Counted from the stretch's first letter, positions 8,028 through 15,730 are shown. The stretch is 28,222 bases of DNA from CAZWRK01 sp964635875 (GCA_964635875.1 CAZWRK010000056.1:1-28222); one strand, 5' to 3'. The notes: generated by a model not told the origin, from the sequence alone. Numbers and translations are program-made.

Positions 8028-8049
8028 GCAGCCGGTGTGCACCGGCTGC
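8028..8049. other. Perfect hairpin between ctpA and the downstream gene
   Basis: GCAGCCGGTG at 8028-8037 and CACCGGCTGC at 8040-8049 form a perfect 10-bp stem with a 2-base loop. On the transcribed (minus) strand no U run follows; instead the ribosome binding site AAGGAG of the next gene comes about 7 bases later. It is therefore not a standard terminator. It could protect the 3' end of the ctpA message or affect translation of the next gene. Confidence 0.6.
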
Positions 8050-8059
8050 GGTATTCAGG

Positions 8060-9499
8060 CTATTCAGAAGCGGGCTTCTTACTTTCCAGTATCCTCTGCA
8101 CCTTCAGGATGTTCAAGGCCTGCCCCAGCTGCGGGTCAGTTTTTGGATTAGGATCGCGCGGATTAAACGCTTCGGATGATCCTTTATCTTTACTATCGCC
8201 ACCGGTTTTGCTACGCGGCTCGCTCTCTGCTTTTGGCGCAGTCGGCTTGCCGGAGCCGTCTTTCGGATTGTTCAGATGATGCTCTAAATCGGCCTCACGC
8301 ATCCGCGACGGCATCGTCGTTTGGCCATCAGCGCGTGCGATCGGCGGATCTTCAACAATCACATCCGGCGTAATCCCTTTAGCCTGAATCGAACGGCCAC
8401 TTGGCGTGTAGTAATGCGCGGTCGTCAGCTTAATCCCCCCGACAGAACCCAGCGGCAGAATCGACTGCACCGAGCCTTTACCAAAACTTTGGGTGCCAAC
8501 AATCACCGCCCGCTTATGATCTTGCAGCGCGCCCGCGACAATTTCCGACGCCGACGCACTGCCCGCGTTCACCAACACCACCAATGGCAACTGCTTCAAC
8601 GATGCTGGCAATTTCGCAAAATAATCGGTCTGACGCTCATCGCGAGCATAGTTGGTTGGGTTCGTAGTCAAACGCATTTTGGAGTCTGGCGCACGGCCTT
8701 CGGTGTAGACCACCAAAGTATCTTGCGGTAAAAACGCCGCCGACACGCCCACGGCCGCATTCAACAAGCCGCCCGGATCATCGCGCAAATCCAAAATCAA
8801 TCCTTTGAGATCGGCTTTATTTTCCTTGTAAAGCGATGCCAAACCATCCGCGAGATTTTCAACGGTGCGCTCTTGGAATTGTGCAATTCGCACGTAGCCA
8901 TAGCCCGATTCCAACAGCTTGAAGCGCACGCTACGGGTTTTGATCACCGCACGGGTCAGGCTCACGGTAAACGTCCGACTTTCGCTTTTGCGAATCACCG
9001 TCAAGACGATTTTTGTGCCCGGTTTGCCGCGCATCCGTTTCACCGCATCGGTGGTGGTCATGCCGCGCACAGCGGTTTCATCAATTTTGCTGATTAAGTC
9101 GCCACTTTTGAGGCCTGCACGTTCAGCAGGGGTGTCTTCAATCGGGGAAATGACTTTGACCAAGCCATCCTCCATGCCAATTTCGATACCCAAGCCACCA
9201 AACTCGCCTTGGGTGCCTTCTCGCAACTCTTTAAAGGCGTCCGCGTCCAAGTAGGCTGAGTGCGGATCTAAGCCAGACAACATGCCATTAATCGCGTCAG
9301 AGATCAGCTTTTTGTCCTGCACAGGCTCGACATAATCTTGCTTAATCCGCCCGAACACTTCGGCAAACGTCCGAAGCTCACTCAGGGGCAATGGCGCAGT
9401 CGCCTCTCGCTCTGCAACAGCGGAAATGCTCAGAGTCAGCACCGCGCCAACCAGCGCGCCAGCCGTCGCCCAAGCGAATTTTTTTTGCTTATTCTGCAT
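8060..9499 (-). CDS. ctpA: Carboxy-terminal processing protease, S41 family
   Basis: A 479-residue periplasmic serine protease. A signal peptide or anchor (FAWATAGALVGAVLTLSISA) covers residues 8-27. A PDZ domain lies at about 100-185 (GGLGIEIGMEDGLVKV onward). The S41 domain follows, with the Ser-Lys dyad S316 in GSASASEIVAG and K341 in FGKGSVQ, plus Q345 at the usual spacing. CtpA proteins trim C-termini of envelope proteins, including peptidoglycan hydrolases. Residues about 412-455 are a Ser/Lys/Pro-rich, probably disordered stretch. The ATG at 9499 is chosen because GAAGGA lies close upstream; a TTG at 9517 has no such support. It follows envC after 51 bases, in a gpmI-envC-ctpA order. 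Confidence 0.95.
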   Translation of the reverse strand: MQNKQKKFAWATAGALVGAVLTLSISAVAEREATAPLPLSELRTFAEVFGRIKQDYVEPVQDKKLISDAINGMLSGLDPHSAYLDADAFKELREGTQGEFGGLGIEIGMEDGLVKVISPIEDTPAERAGLKSGDLISKIDETAVRGMTTTDAVKRMRGKPGTKIVLTVIRKSESRTFTVSLTRAVIKTRSVRFKLLESGYGYVRIAQFQERTVENLADGLASLYKENKADLKGLILDLRDDPGGLLNAAVGVSAAFLPQDTLVVYTEGRAPDSKMRLTTNPTNYARDERQTDYFAKLPASLKQLPLVVLVNAGSASASEIVAGALQDHKRAVIVGTQSFGKGSVQSILPLGSVGGIKLTTAHYYTPSGRSIQAKGITPDVIVEDPPIARADGQTTMPSRMREADLEHHLNNPKDGSGKPTAPKAESEPRSKTGGDSKDKGSSEAFNPRDPNPKTDPQLGQALNILKVQRILESKKPASE

Positions 9500-9550
9500 T
9501 GCAGATCCTTCACTCAAATTCAGATAAATAGGGCACAGCCCACATCGGCC

Positions 9551-11038
9551 TTAACCGACCCAACCTTGCGGATTCAATGGTTTGCCCAAGTGACGAAGTT
9601 CAAAATACAAGCCAGATCCGCCCACGCCCCCCGTCGAACCCGTGGTTGCGATCCCCTCACCCGCACGCACCTTGTCCCCGACTTGTTTCAGCAGAGACTC
9701 CGCATTGGCATACACGCTCATGTAGTTGGCACCATGGTCAACAATAATCAAATTGCCAAATCCACGCAGCCAGTCTGCATACACCACACGTCCATCGGCA
9801 ATTACTTTTGCTTTTTGACCAGCAGGCGCTTTGATAAAGACCCCTTTCCATTGCCCGCCCTCACCACGCGGCGTTCCAAATTGGCCGGTAATTTCGCCAT
9901 GTATCGGCAATTTCATCCGCCCTTTCAACGCGGCCAATGATTTTCCGGTTTGTGCCGGATCAGGGAGGTCGTCATCTGGTACTTTTTCTTTTGGTGGCGG
10001 CGCAATTTTCTCTGGCTTTTTCTCGACCGGCGGGGTCGGCGGTGGCGGCAAATCAAGCGGCTCGGGCTTGCGATTTTTCGCCTCGCTTTGGCGAGTTTTA
10101 TCCTCTGACTTTTGCTTGGCTTCAAGCGCTTTGCGCTTAGCGTCATATTCACGACGCTTCGCTTCGTATTCTTTTTTCTGGGCTTCGTATTCTTTGCGCG
10201 CCGCCTCTTTTGCTTGGCGCTCAGCCGCTTTGCGCTCAGCCTCGCGCTTCGCAGCCAATTCTGCAGCTTTCTTTTTGGCTTCCGCGCGCTTACGCGCCTC
10301 TTCAAGGCGTCGCTTTTCAACTTCTCTATTGATCTGGTCAATCACTGCCGTTAAGCGCTTTTCATCCGCTTGCAGCTTACTCACCTGCTGGTTTTGCGAA
10401 TGAATTTGTTCTGACAACTGGCTTAACACCGCTTGTTTACGACTTTTTTCCGCCTCTAGCTTCTGCTTTTGTTGAAGCTGTTCGTCGGCAATTTTCTGTA
10501 AACGCGCGTCTTCCTCGGCCAAATGTGCGGACAAAGCTTCCATTTCAGAAAGCTGCACTCGCAGCTTATCGACAATGCTTTGCTGGCTTTTTGCGATGTA
10601 GGTGTAATACGCCAAATCGCGAGCTGCCTGATTAGGGTCTTCCTGATTCAGGAGCATTTTCAGCGCATCATGACTGCCATCCGTGCGGTATTGGCTCGCA
10701 ATGAGCCGACCAATGCGCTTACGCGACTGATCAATATCTTGGCGAGCCTGTGCGATATTTTGCTCGGCCTGCGCTTTTTCGGCCTGAGAAACGGCTTTTT
10801 GTTTGGCGAGCTGATTAAGCACACGATTGGCATCGCTAATGGCTTTTTCAGAGGCCTTGAGCGCATCGGCGGCATCGTCACGCGAGGCTTCTTTGCGACG
10901 AATTTCTTTTTTGATGGCATCAATCGCCTGACGAACAATACCAAGATCATGCTCAGGTGCGGCTGTGGGCGACGGTGCCGCCCACAGCGGCACCGGCATC
11001 AGCAATGAAGCAAGTAACAGGCTGGTGGCTTTTTTCAC
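9551..11038 (-). CDS. envC: Murein hydrolase activator EnvC
   Basis: A 495-residue periplasmic protein with a signal peptide (ATSLLLASLLMPVPLWA, cleaved after about residue 21). A long coiled coil covers about residues 25-290, then a block of seven-residue repeats (EYEAQKK, EYEAKRR, EYDAKRK), a proline-rich linker (PLDLPPPPTPPVEKKP) and a C-terminal LytM/M23 domain. The metal ligands of active M23 peptidases are not kept: the usual first His is in a WKGVFI context and the HxH site reads LYFELRH. This fits EnvC, which activates amidases AmiA/AmiB at the septum rather than cutting peptidoglycan itself. The start is GTG, overlapping the gpmI stop (GTGA), so translation is probably coupled. Confidence 0.92.
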   Translation of the reverse strand: MKKATSLLLASLLMPVPLWAAPSPTAAPEHDLGIVRQAIDAIKKEIRRKEASRDDAADALKASEKAISDANRVLNQLAKQKAVSQAEKAQAEQNIAQARQDIDQSRKRIGRLIASQYRTDGSHDALKMLLNQEDPNQAARDLAYYTYIAKSQQSIVDKLRVQLSEMEALSAHLAEEDARLQKIADEQLQQKQKLEAEKSRKQAVLSQLSEQIHSQNQQVSKLQADEKRLTAVIDQINREVEKRRLEEARKRAEAKKKAAELAAKREAERKAAERQAKEAARKEYEAQKKEYEAKRREYDAKRKALEAKQKSEDKTRQSEAKNRKPEPLDLPPPPTPPVEKKPEKIAPPPKEKVPDDDLPDPAQTGKSLAALKGRMKLPIHGEITGQFGTPRGEGGQWKGVFIKAPAGQKAKVIADGRVVYADWLRGFGNLIIVDHGANYMSVYANAESLLKQVGDKVRAGEGIATTGSTGGVGGSGLYFELRHLGKPLNPQGWVG

Positions 11039-12558
11039 AGGAAACGAATCAATGAACGGCCTGTCATTTCATCGGGTGCAGGCAACCCCATCATATCCAG
11101 CAAAGTCGGTGCAATATCGCGCAATGCACCTTCATCAGCATCTAATGTCGCCGAACGACCGACATACAGCAATGGCACGCGATTGGTGGTGTGCTGAGTG
11201 TGTGGCTGATCATGTGCGTCGTCATGCATTTGCTCGCAATTGCCATGATCGGCGGTAATCAAGACCTCGCCGCCGATGGCTTGCATGGCTTTCACGCAAC
11301 GATCAATGCACGCATCCAGCGCTTCTACCGCTTTCACTGCCGCATCAAACACGCCGGTGTGACCGACCATATCGCCGTTGGCGTAGTTGCAGATAATCGC
11401 CTGATATTGACGCGAAGCAATCGCGGCTTCGATTTTTTCGGTCAATTCGAAGGCGCTCATTTCGGGTTGTAAATCGTAGGTCGCGACTTTGGGCGAGGGC
11501 ACCAAAATCCGGTCTTCTCCGGCGTATACCGCCTCTTCGCCACCATTAAAGAAATAGGTCACGTGCGGATATTTTTCGGTTTCGGCAATCCGCAACTGTT
11601 TCATACCCAAAGACGACAAGTACTCGCCAAAGCCATTGCTGATTTTTTGTGGGCCGTACACGACCGGATTTGCATAGGCTTCGCCATAGCGTGTCAACGT
11701 CGCAAAATAACTGAGTCGCGGCTGGCGGGCGCTAAACCCTGTAAAACCTTCATCGCATAAGGCGGTAGTGAGTTCGCGAGCGCGGTCGGCACGGAAATTC
11801 ATGAAAATTGCCGCGTGGCCGTCTTCCATTTTGACGGGCTGACCCACCACGGTCGGCAGCACAAACTCATCATTTTCGTCACGGGCATAGGCGGCCTCTA
11901 GGCCACTTGTGCCGGTATCGGCGTGGAATTCGGCCTCACCCTCAACCAGCAGTTGATAGGCCGGTGCAACGCGCTCCCAGCGTTGGTCGCGATCCATAAT
12001 CCAATAGCGCCCGACCATTGAGGCTAAGCGTGCATTTGGGCATTCAGCCAATACGGCATCGAGTCGATCGAGATAGGTGTGTGCGCTGCGAGGCGGTGTG
12101 TCGCGGCCATCTAAAAACGCATGCACAAAAATGTTCGGGACATCAGCGTCTTGTGCCGCGCGAATCAGCGCGTGAATATGCAACTCATGACTATGCACAC
12201 CACCATCGGATAGCAAACCAAAGACATGCAGTGCGCCACCTTGTTTGGCGGCAGCAAGCGTGTTTTGAATGACGGGTTGCTGGGCAAAATGGCCTTGCTC
12301 AATATCCCAATCCACGCGGCTAATGTCTTGCTGCACAATCCGGCCTGCACCAATATTCAGATGCCCGACCTCGGAGTTCCCAAACTGGCCAGAAGGCAGG
12401 CCAACAGCGTGTTCAGAAGCATCAATCGTGGCATAAGGGTAGCGCGCCTTTAAGGCATCCCAGTGCGGGAGTTTGGCATGCAAAATGGCGTTATCATCGC
12501 CTTCGGTACGATGGCCAAAGCCATCCAAAATCAGGAGAAGTACAGGGGTCGGTTGCAT
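11035..12558 (-). CDS. gpmI: 2,3-bisphosphoglycerate-independent phosphoglycerate mutase
   Basis: GpmI interconverts 3- and 2-phosphoglycerate in glycolysis using two Mn ions and a phosphoserine intermediate. The 507-residue protein has LLLILDGFG with metal ligand D12, and GQFGNSEVGHLNIGAGR with nucleophile S62, both at the classic positions when the ATG at 12558 is used. Other signatures are FLDGRDTPPRSA, NFRADRARELT, EKYPHVTYFFNGG and ITADHGNCEQM. A TTG two codons earlier is a less likely start. The Shine-Dalgarno sequence is weak. It heads a minus-strand series with envC and ctpA, an arrangement that recurs in proteobacteria, and is divergent from an ArsR-type regulator. Confidence 0.96.
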   Translation of the reverse strand: MQPTPVLLLILDGFGHRTEGDDNAILHAKLPHWDALKARYPYATIDASEHAVGLPSGQFGNSEVGHLNIGAGRIVQQDISRVDWDIEQGHFAQQPVIQNTLAAAKQGGALHVFGLLSDGGVHSHELHIHALIRAAQDADVPNIFVHAFLDGRDTPPRSAHTYLDRLDAVLAECPNARLASMVGRYWIMDRDQRWERVAPAYQLLVEGEAEFHADTGTSGLEAAYARDENDEFVLPTVVGQPVKMEDGHAAIFMNFRADRARELTTALCDEGFTGFSARQPRLSYFATLTRYGEAYANPVVYGPQKISNGFGEYLSSLGMKQLRIAETEKYPHVTYFFNGGEEAVYAGEDRILVPSPKVATYDLQPEMSAFELTEKIEAAIASRQYQAIICNYANGDMVGHTGVFDAAVKAVEALDACIDRCVKAMQAIGGEVLITADHGNCEQMHDDAHDQPHTQHTTNRVPLLYVGRSATLDADEGALRDIAPTLLDMMGLPAPDEMTGRSLIRFL

Positions 12559-12625
12559 AATCAATGTCGTTATGTATCTTGAGTGATAGGGCGGTAGCAG
12601 GATAACATTGTAAACTTCTTTTTTA

Positions 12626-12655
12626 TTGACCGAGACGTTCTCGTTTCGCCAAAAT
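12626..12655 (+). promoter_or_regulatory. Promoter with a palindromic operator candidate in its spacer
   Basis: TTGACC at 12626-12631 (five of six matches to -35) and CAAAAT at 12650-12655 (four of six) lie 18 bases apart. Overlapping the spacer is an inverted repeat, CGAGA-CGT-TCTCG at 12631-12643. A repressor bound there would block polymerase, which suits self-regulation by the ArsR-type protein encoded downstream. That link is an inference from position. Confidence 0.5.
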
Positions 12656-12661
12656 GCGCAA

Positions 12662-12735
12662 GCACTCCGCGGTGAGCACTTGCATCCAAGCTAACAACTT
12701 AAAAAAAACCTGCCGCCAATGCTGGCGGCTTTTTT
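12662..12735 (+). ncRNA. Candidate small RNA or attenuator leader
   Basis: From the predicted start near 12662 to the end of a T run at 12735 the transcript would be about 74 nt. It would hold an imperfect 5' fold (from the GCAAG...CTTGC repeat at 12656-12681), an A-rich single-stranded stretch (12699-12708) and a terminator hairpin. No open reading frame with a ribosome site lies in it. There is no other upstream gene on this strand for the terminator to serve, because gpmI is divergent. It may be a free small RNA or a leader controlling the ArsR-type gene. I do not recognise an RNA family. Confidence 0.35.
12701..12735 (+). terminator. Intrinsic terminator just upstream of the ArsR-type gene
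   Basis: GCCGCCA at 12712-12718 and TGGCGGC at 12723-12729 form a 7-bp GC-rich stem with a 4-base loop, followed by six T (12730-12735) and preceded by eight A. It ends 16 bases before the likely GTG start at 12752. Confidence 0.8.
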
Positions 12736-12751
12736 CATTGGAGTCTGGGAC

Positions 12752-13048
12752 GTGGTATTTAATGAAGACCATATTGAGCAAACTTCACGAGCGATGAAAG
12801 CCATGTCCCATCCCCTGCGCTTAAAGATTATTGCGGTCTTGGGGCAGGGCGAAGTCAGTGTTCAAGATATTGTTGAGCGCGTGGGGACATCGCAAAGCAA
12901 TATTTCACAGCATCTGGCCATCATGCGCGACAAGGGCGTCCTTCGCACCCGTAAGGATGCGAACCGCGTGTATTACCGCGTCGGAGACCTCAGAACCTTG
13001 GAAGTTCTCCAGAAAATGCGCGAGGTTTTCTGCGGGTTTGTCGACTGA
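12752..13048 (+). CDS. ArsR-family transcriptional regulator
   Basis: A 98-residue winged helix protein: TSRAMKAMSHPLRLKIIAVL, EVSVQDIVERVGTSQSNISQ (recognition helix) and the wing VLRTRKDANRVYYRVG. The ELCVCDL metal site of ArsR/SmtB is replaced by EVSVQDI, and the only Cys is in the C-terminal FCGFVD, so classical metal sensing at that site is unlikely. The frame runs back to an ATG at 12719, but that codon lies within a terminator hairpin. GTG at 12752 has GGAG at 12740-12743 and gives the normal family length. No structural gene follows; a terminator does, so the regulated genes are probably elsewhere or the gene regulates itself. Confidence 0.85.
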   Translation: MVFNEDHIEQTSRAMKAMSHPLRLKIIAVLGQGEVSVQDIVERVGTSQSNISQHLAIMRDKGVLRTRKDANRVYYRVGDLRTLEVLQKMREVFCGFVD

Positions 13049-13063
13049 TCCCACTCACACCTC

Positions 13064-13100
13064 AAAAAGCGGGGAGCGCAATCACGCTCCCCGTTTTTTT
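13064..13100. terminator. Bidirectional intrinsic terminator
   Basis: CGGGGAGCG at 13070-13078 pairs with CGCTCCCCG at 13085-13093 across a 6-base loop. Seven T follow and a run of A precedes. It separates the ArsR-type gene (+) from the Yip1-like gene (-), and the T run touches the stop codon of the latter. Confidence 0.9.
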
Positions 13101-13656
13101 ATGGCGCATTACTCTCAGTCGCGCTGGGCAACAGGCTCGGGTCAATCCACCCAAGCTGCACCGCCAACCCCAGCATCAAGCTCAGAATCAGCAGCGCTAA
13201 TGGGGTAAACAATACCATCCCCATCACCACCCGAAAGCGCGTCAAGCCGCTATATTTTGCAAGGCCATGAATCATGACCATCAAGGCATAAATCGCAAAG
13301 CTCAGACCGACCACTTGATCCAAAGGCTCGGGGAACCACGTCGAGAGCGGCTCTAGCATCTGCGGTAAATGCGTCAACAAAATAAACGGCAATAAGGGCG
13401 CGTCTTCTTTCCAGCCCGACAGCCGCAGCCACCAGCGCATAAACTGCGCCAACATGATGATTTCTAATGCATTCAATGCGGTAAAAAACACCACCCGCGC
13501 ACCAATGTCGCCGACAAAGCCTTCGGCTGTCGCCGCAGAGGTCAGCCCCAGCCCAAGCAAAATCACAAACAATTGCCAAGTGGGGTATTGGTACTGCGCC
13601 AACGGATTCAGCCGAAAGCGGCACACATCGAGTGCATCATTGATGAAAGTGTTCAT
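13099..13656 (-). CDS. Yip1-like integral membrane protein
   Basis: A 185-residue protein with about five hydrophobic segments: LFVILLGLGLTSAATA, VVFFTALNALEIIMLAQFM, FILLTHLPQML, VVGLSFAIYALMVMIHGLA and MGMVLFTPLALLILSLMLGL. The layout and the short soluble N-terminus look like bacterial Yip1-family proteins of unknown function. Its ATG overlaps the purU stop by one base (TGATG), so it is translationally coupled to purU. That coupling does not by itself indicate a shared function. Confidence 0.7.
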   Translation of the reverse strand: MNTFINDALDVCRFRLNPLAQYQYPTWQLFVILLGLGLTSAATAEGFVGDIGARVVFFTALNALEIIMLAQFMRWWLRLSGWKEDAPLLPFILLTHLPQMLEPLSTWFPEPLDQVVGLSFAIYALMVMIHGLAKYSGLTRFRVVMGMVLFTPLALLILSLMLGLAVQLGWIDPSLLPSATESNAP

Positions 13657-14519
13657 CAGTCAAAAATCACCGTTTTATTGGCGTAGGCCAGTACGCGATT
13701 GTCTAAATGCCAACGCACCGCACGCGACAACACCATTTTTTCCAGATCACGGCCTTTTTGCACCAGATCTTCGACATTGTCGCGATGCGAAATGCGCGTC
13801 ACTTCCTGCTCAATAATCGGGCCATCATCAAGCACTTCAGTCACGTAGTGGCTGGTCGCGCCGATCAATTTAACGCCCCGCTGAAACGCGCGATGATACG
13901 GTTTCGCGCCATCAAAAGCAGGTAAGAAGCTGTGATGAATGTTGATCACGCGGTGCGGATAGCGCAGCACAAAATCATGTGACAACACCTGCATATATCG
14001 CGCCAGCACGATCAAATCGACGTTCGCATCTTGCAGAAGCTTCCATTGCGCGGCCTCGGCTTCTTGCTTGTTGTCTTTGGTGACAGGGATGACGTGGAAA
14101 GGAATGTCGTTAAATTCGGCGATGCGCTGGCAATCGGAATGATTGGAGATAATCAACGGAATGTCGCAATACAGCTCGCCAATGCGCCAGCGATGCAGCA
14201 AGTCAACCAAGCAATGCTCGTATTTGGATACAAAAATCGCCATACGCGGTTTTTGCTGGGACAGCGCCAAGCGCCAATCCATTTTGTTTTCTTCGGCGAT
14301 GGGCTGAAATGCGGCGCTAAAACTGTCGATCGGCAGGGTGAAGCCGTCTAAGTCCCACTCCACGCGCATCAAAAATAAATTTTCGGTGTCATCTTGGTGC
14401 TGGTCGGCATGCAAGATATTGGCGTTATACGACATCAAAAAATTGGCAATGGTCGCGACCAGCCCTTTGCGATCGGGGCAGCTAATCAGCAAAGTCGCGG
14501 ATTTTCTTTCGTGTGTCAT
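13656..14519 (-). CDS. purU: Formyltetrahydrofolate deformylase
   Basis: PurU hydrolyses 10-formyl-tetrahydrofolate to formate and tetrahydrofolate, balancing one-carbon pools and supplying formate for PurT. The 287-residue protein has an N-terminal ACT domain (ATLLISCPDRKGLVATIANF, residues about 8-90) and a formyltransferase-like hydrolase domain. The latter includes ISNHSDCQ, LARYMQVLSHDFV, the catalytic region INIHHSFLPAFDGAKPYH, and ATSHYVTEVLDDGPIIEQ. The length is close to E. coli PurU (280). The Shine-Dalgarno sequence is weak. folD lies 26 bases upstream on the same strand, so the two folate genes are probably co-transcribed. Confidence 0.95.
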   Translation of the reverse strand: MTHERKSATLLISCPDRKGLVATIANFLMSYNANILHADQHQDDTENLFLMRVEWDLDGFTLPIDSFSAAFQPIAEENKMDWRLALSQQKPRMAIFVSKYEHCLVDLLHRWRIGELYCDIPLIISNHSDCQRIAEFNDIPFHVIPVTKDNKQEAEAAQWKLLQDANVDLIVLARYMQVLSHDFVLRYPHRVINIHHSFLPAFDGAKPYHRAFQRGVKLIGATSHYVTEVLDDGPIIEQEVTRISHRDNVEDLVQKGRDLEKMVLSRAVRWHLDNRVLAYANKTVIFD

Positions 14520-14545
14520 TTTTTTCTTCAGTTAGAAATTCGGGG

Positions 14546-15397
14546 TTAGGCATGCAAATTGGCTGCATCCAGCGTGTTTTGCAAGAGTGTCGCGACAGTC
14601 ATCAAGCCGACACCACCGGGAACAGGCGTAATGTGGCTGGCGTGTTCGCTGGCAGCTGCAAAATCGACATCACCGACGACTTTGCCATCATCCAGACGGT
14701 TAATACCCACATCAATCACCACCGCACCGGGCTTAATCCAATCGCCTTTAACAAAGTGCGGACGACCCACTGCCGCGACAACGATATCGGCACGGCGGAC
14801 TTCTGCGGCTAAGTCGGCGGTTTGGCTGTGGCAAACGGTCACGGTGGCACGTTCCAGCAGCAATTCCAATGCCATCGGGCGGCCGACGATATTCGATGCG
14901 CCGATCACGACCGCATGTTTGCCTTTTACCGAGATCCCCGCGTGTTCGAGCATGATCATCACACCACGTGGTGTACACGGGCGCAGCAACGGCATTTTGA
15001 GTGCGAGACGACCGACGTTGTAGGGGTGAAAGCCGTCAACGTCTTTATTGGGGTCGATGGTTTCAATCACTTTGTCGCCATCAATATGGGCAGGCAGCGG
15101 CAATTGCACCAAGATGCCATCGACTTCAGGATCGGCATTCAGCTTGGCGACAAGGGCTAAAAGATCGGCTTCGGTGGTGGTGGTGGGCAAATCAAACGCC
15201 AAAGAACGAATGCCGGCTTTTTCGCAGGAGCGCTTTTTGTTGCGCACGTAAATTTCGGAGGCAGGATTGTTCCCCACCAAGATGACCGCCAGAGCGGGCG
15301 CGCGACGGCCCGCATCCAAGCGTGCTTGAACGCCTGCAGCAACACGTTCGAGAAGAGAAGCGGAGATTAATTTACCGTCAATGAGTTGGGCAGCCAT
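14546..15397 (-). CDS. folD: Methylenetetrahydrofolate dehydrogenase / cyclohydrolase
   Basis: FolD is bifunctional: it oxidises 5,10-methylene-THF with NADP and hydrolyses the methenyl product to 10-formyl-THF, the substrate of PurU encoded next door. The 283-residue protein has the YVRNKKRSC motif with catalytic K54, VDGILVQLPLP, DVDGFHPYNVGRL, and the Rossmann stretch VVIGASNIVGRPMALELLLE, and ends in ITPVPGGVGLMTVATLLQNT. The frame continues to 15454, but the ATG at 15397 starts the standard MAAQLIDGK sequence and has AAGG about ten bases upstream. The tRNA operon is divergent from it. Confidence 0.96.
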   Translation of the reverse strand: MAAQLIDGKLISASLLERVAAGVQARLDAGRRAPALAVILVGNNPASEIYVRNKKRSCEKAGIRSLAFDLPTTTTEADLLALVAKLNADPEVDGILVQLPLPAHIDGDKVIETIDPNKDVDGFHPYNVGRLALKMPLLRPCTPRGVMIMLEHAGISVKGKHAVVIGASNIVGRPMALELLLERATVTVCHSQTADLAAEVRRADIVVAAVGRPHFVKGDWIKPGAVVIDVGINRLDDGKVVGDVDFAAASEHASHITPVPGGVGLMTVATLLQNTLDAANLHA

Positions 15398-15498
15398 GGC
15401 GAGAACCTTTTTGCTAGAAAAGAGAGGGGTTAGAGGCGGTGTATTGTGAGGCATTCCATTTATTTTCTCATTTTTATGATTAATTACTCAAGAAGGTG

Positions 15499-15527
15499 TT
15501 GACAGGGGGGAGATGTTTCGATAAAGT
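15499..15527 (+). promoter_or_regulatory. Sigma-70 promoter of the tRNA operon
   Basis: A perfect -35 hexamer, TTGACA at 15499-15504, is followed after 17 bases by TAAAGT at 15522-15527 (four of six). The predicted start is about 10 bases before the first tRNA base. The strong -35 and ideal spacing suit a stable-RNA promoter. Confidence 0.75.
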
Positions 15528-15543
15528 GGCGTTCTCTGTTCGT

Positions 15544-15620
15544 CGGGGCGTAGCGCAGCCTGGTAGCGCACCTGATTTGGGATCAGGTGGTCGTGAGTTC
15601 GAATCCCACCGCCCCGACCA
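15544..15620 (+). tRNA. tRNA-Pro (anticodon UGG)
   Basis: The 77-base gene folds as a full cloverleaf. The acceptor CGGGGCG pairs with CGCCCCG, the D-arm is GCGCAGCCTGGTAGCGC, the anticodon stem CCTGA/TCAGG holds loop TTTGGGA with TGG at 15578-15580, and the T-arm contains GTTCGAATC. CCA is encoded at 15618-15620. The C1 start is usual for bacterial tRNA-Pro. Confidence 0.97.
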
Positions 15621-15653
15621 ACAGCCACAATTTAGCCAGACAGATTCGTTAGA

Positions 15654-15730
15654 GCGTCCGTAGCTCAACCGGATAGAGCACCAGCCTTCTAAGCTGGGGG
15701 TTACAGGTTCGATTCCTGTCGGGCGCGCCA
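15654..15730 (+). tRNA. tRNA-Arg (anticodon UCU)
   Basis: A 77-base cloverleaf: the acceptor GCGTCCG pairs with CGGGCGC (one G-T pair), the anticodon stem CCAGC/GCTGG encloses CTTCTAA with TCT at 15688-15690, and the T-arm contains GGTTCGATTCC. CCA is encoded at 15728-15730. It reads AGA codons and lies 33 bases after tRNA-Pro. Confidence 0.97.

Noticed and set aside
9831..11008. Long plus-strand frames opposite envC (9831-10403, 10523-11008) and a minus-strand frame at 9925-10341
   Set aside because: They are shadows of the Lys/Glu/Ala-rich envC sequence in other frames, with Ser/Phe/Arg-rich composition and no family resemblance.
12719..12751. Upstream ATG start for the ArsR-type gene
   Set aside because: The codon lies in the loop of an intrinsic terminator and lacks a ribosome site; GTG at 12752 has GGAG at suitable spacing and gives the family length.
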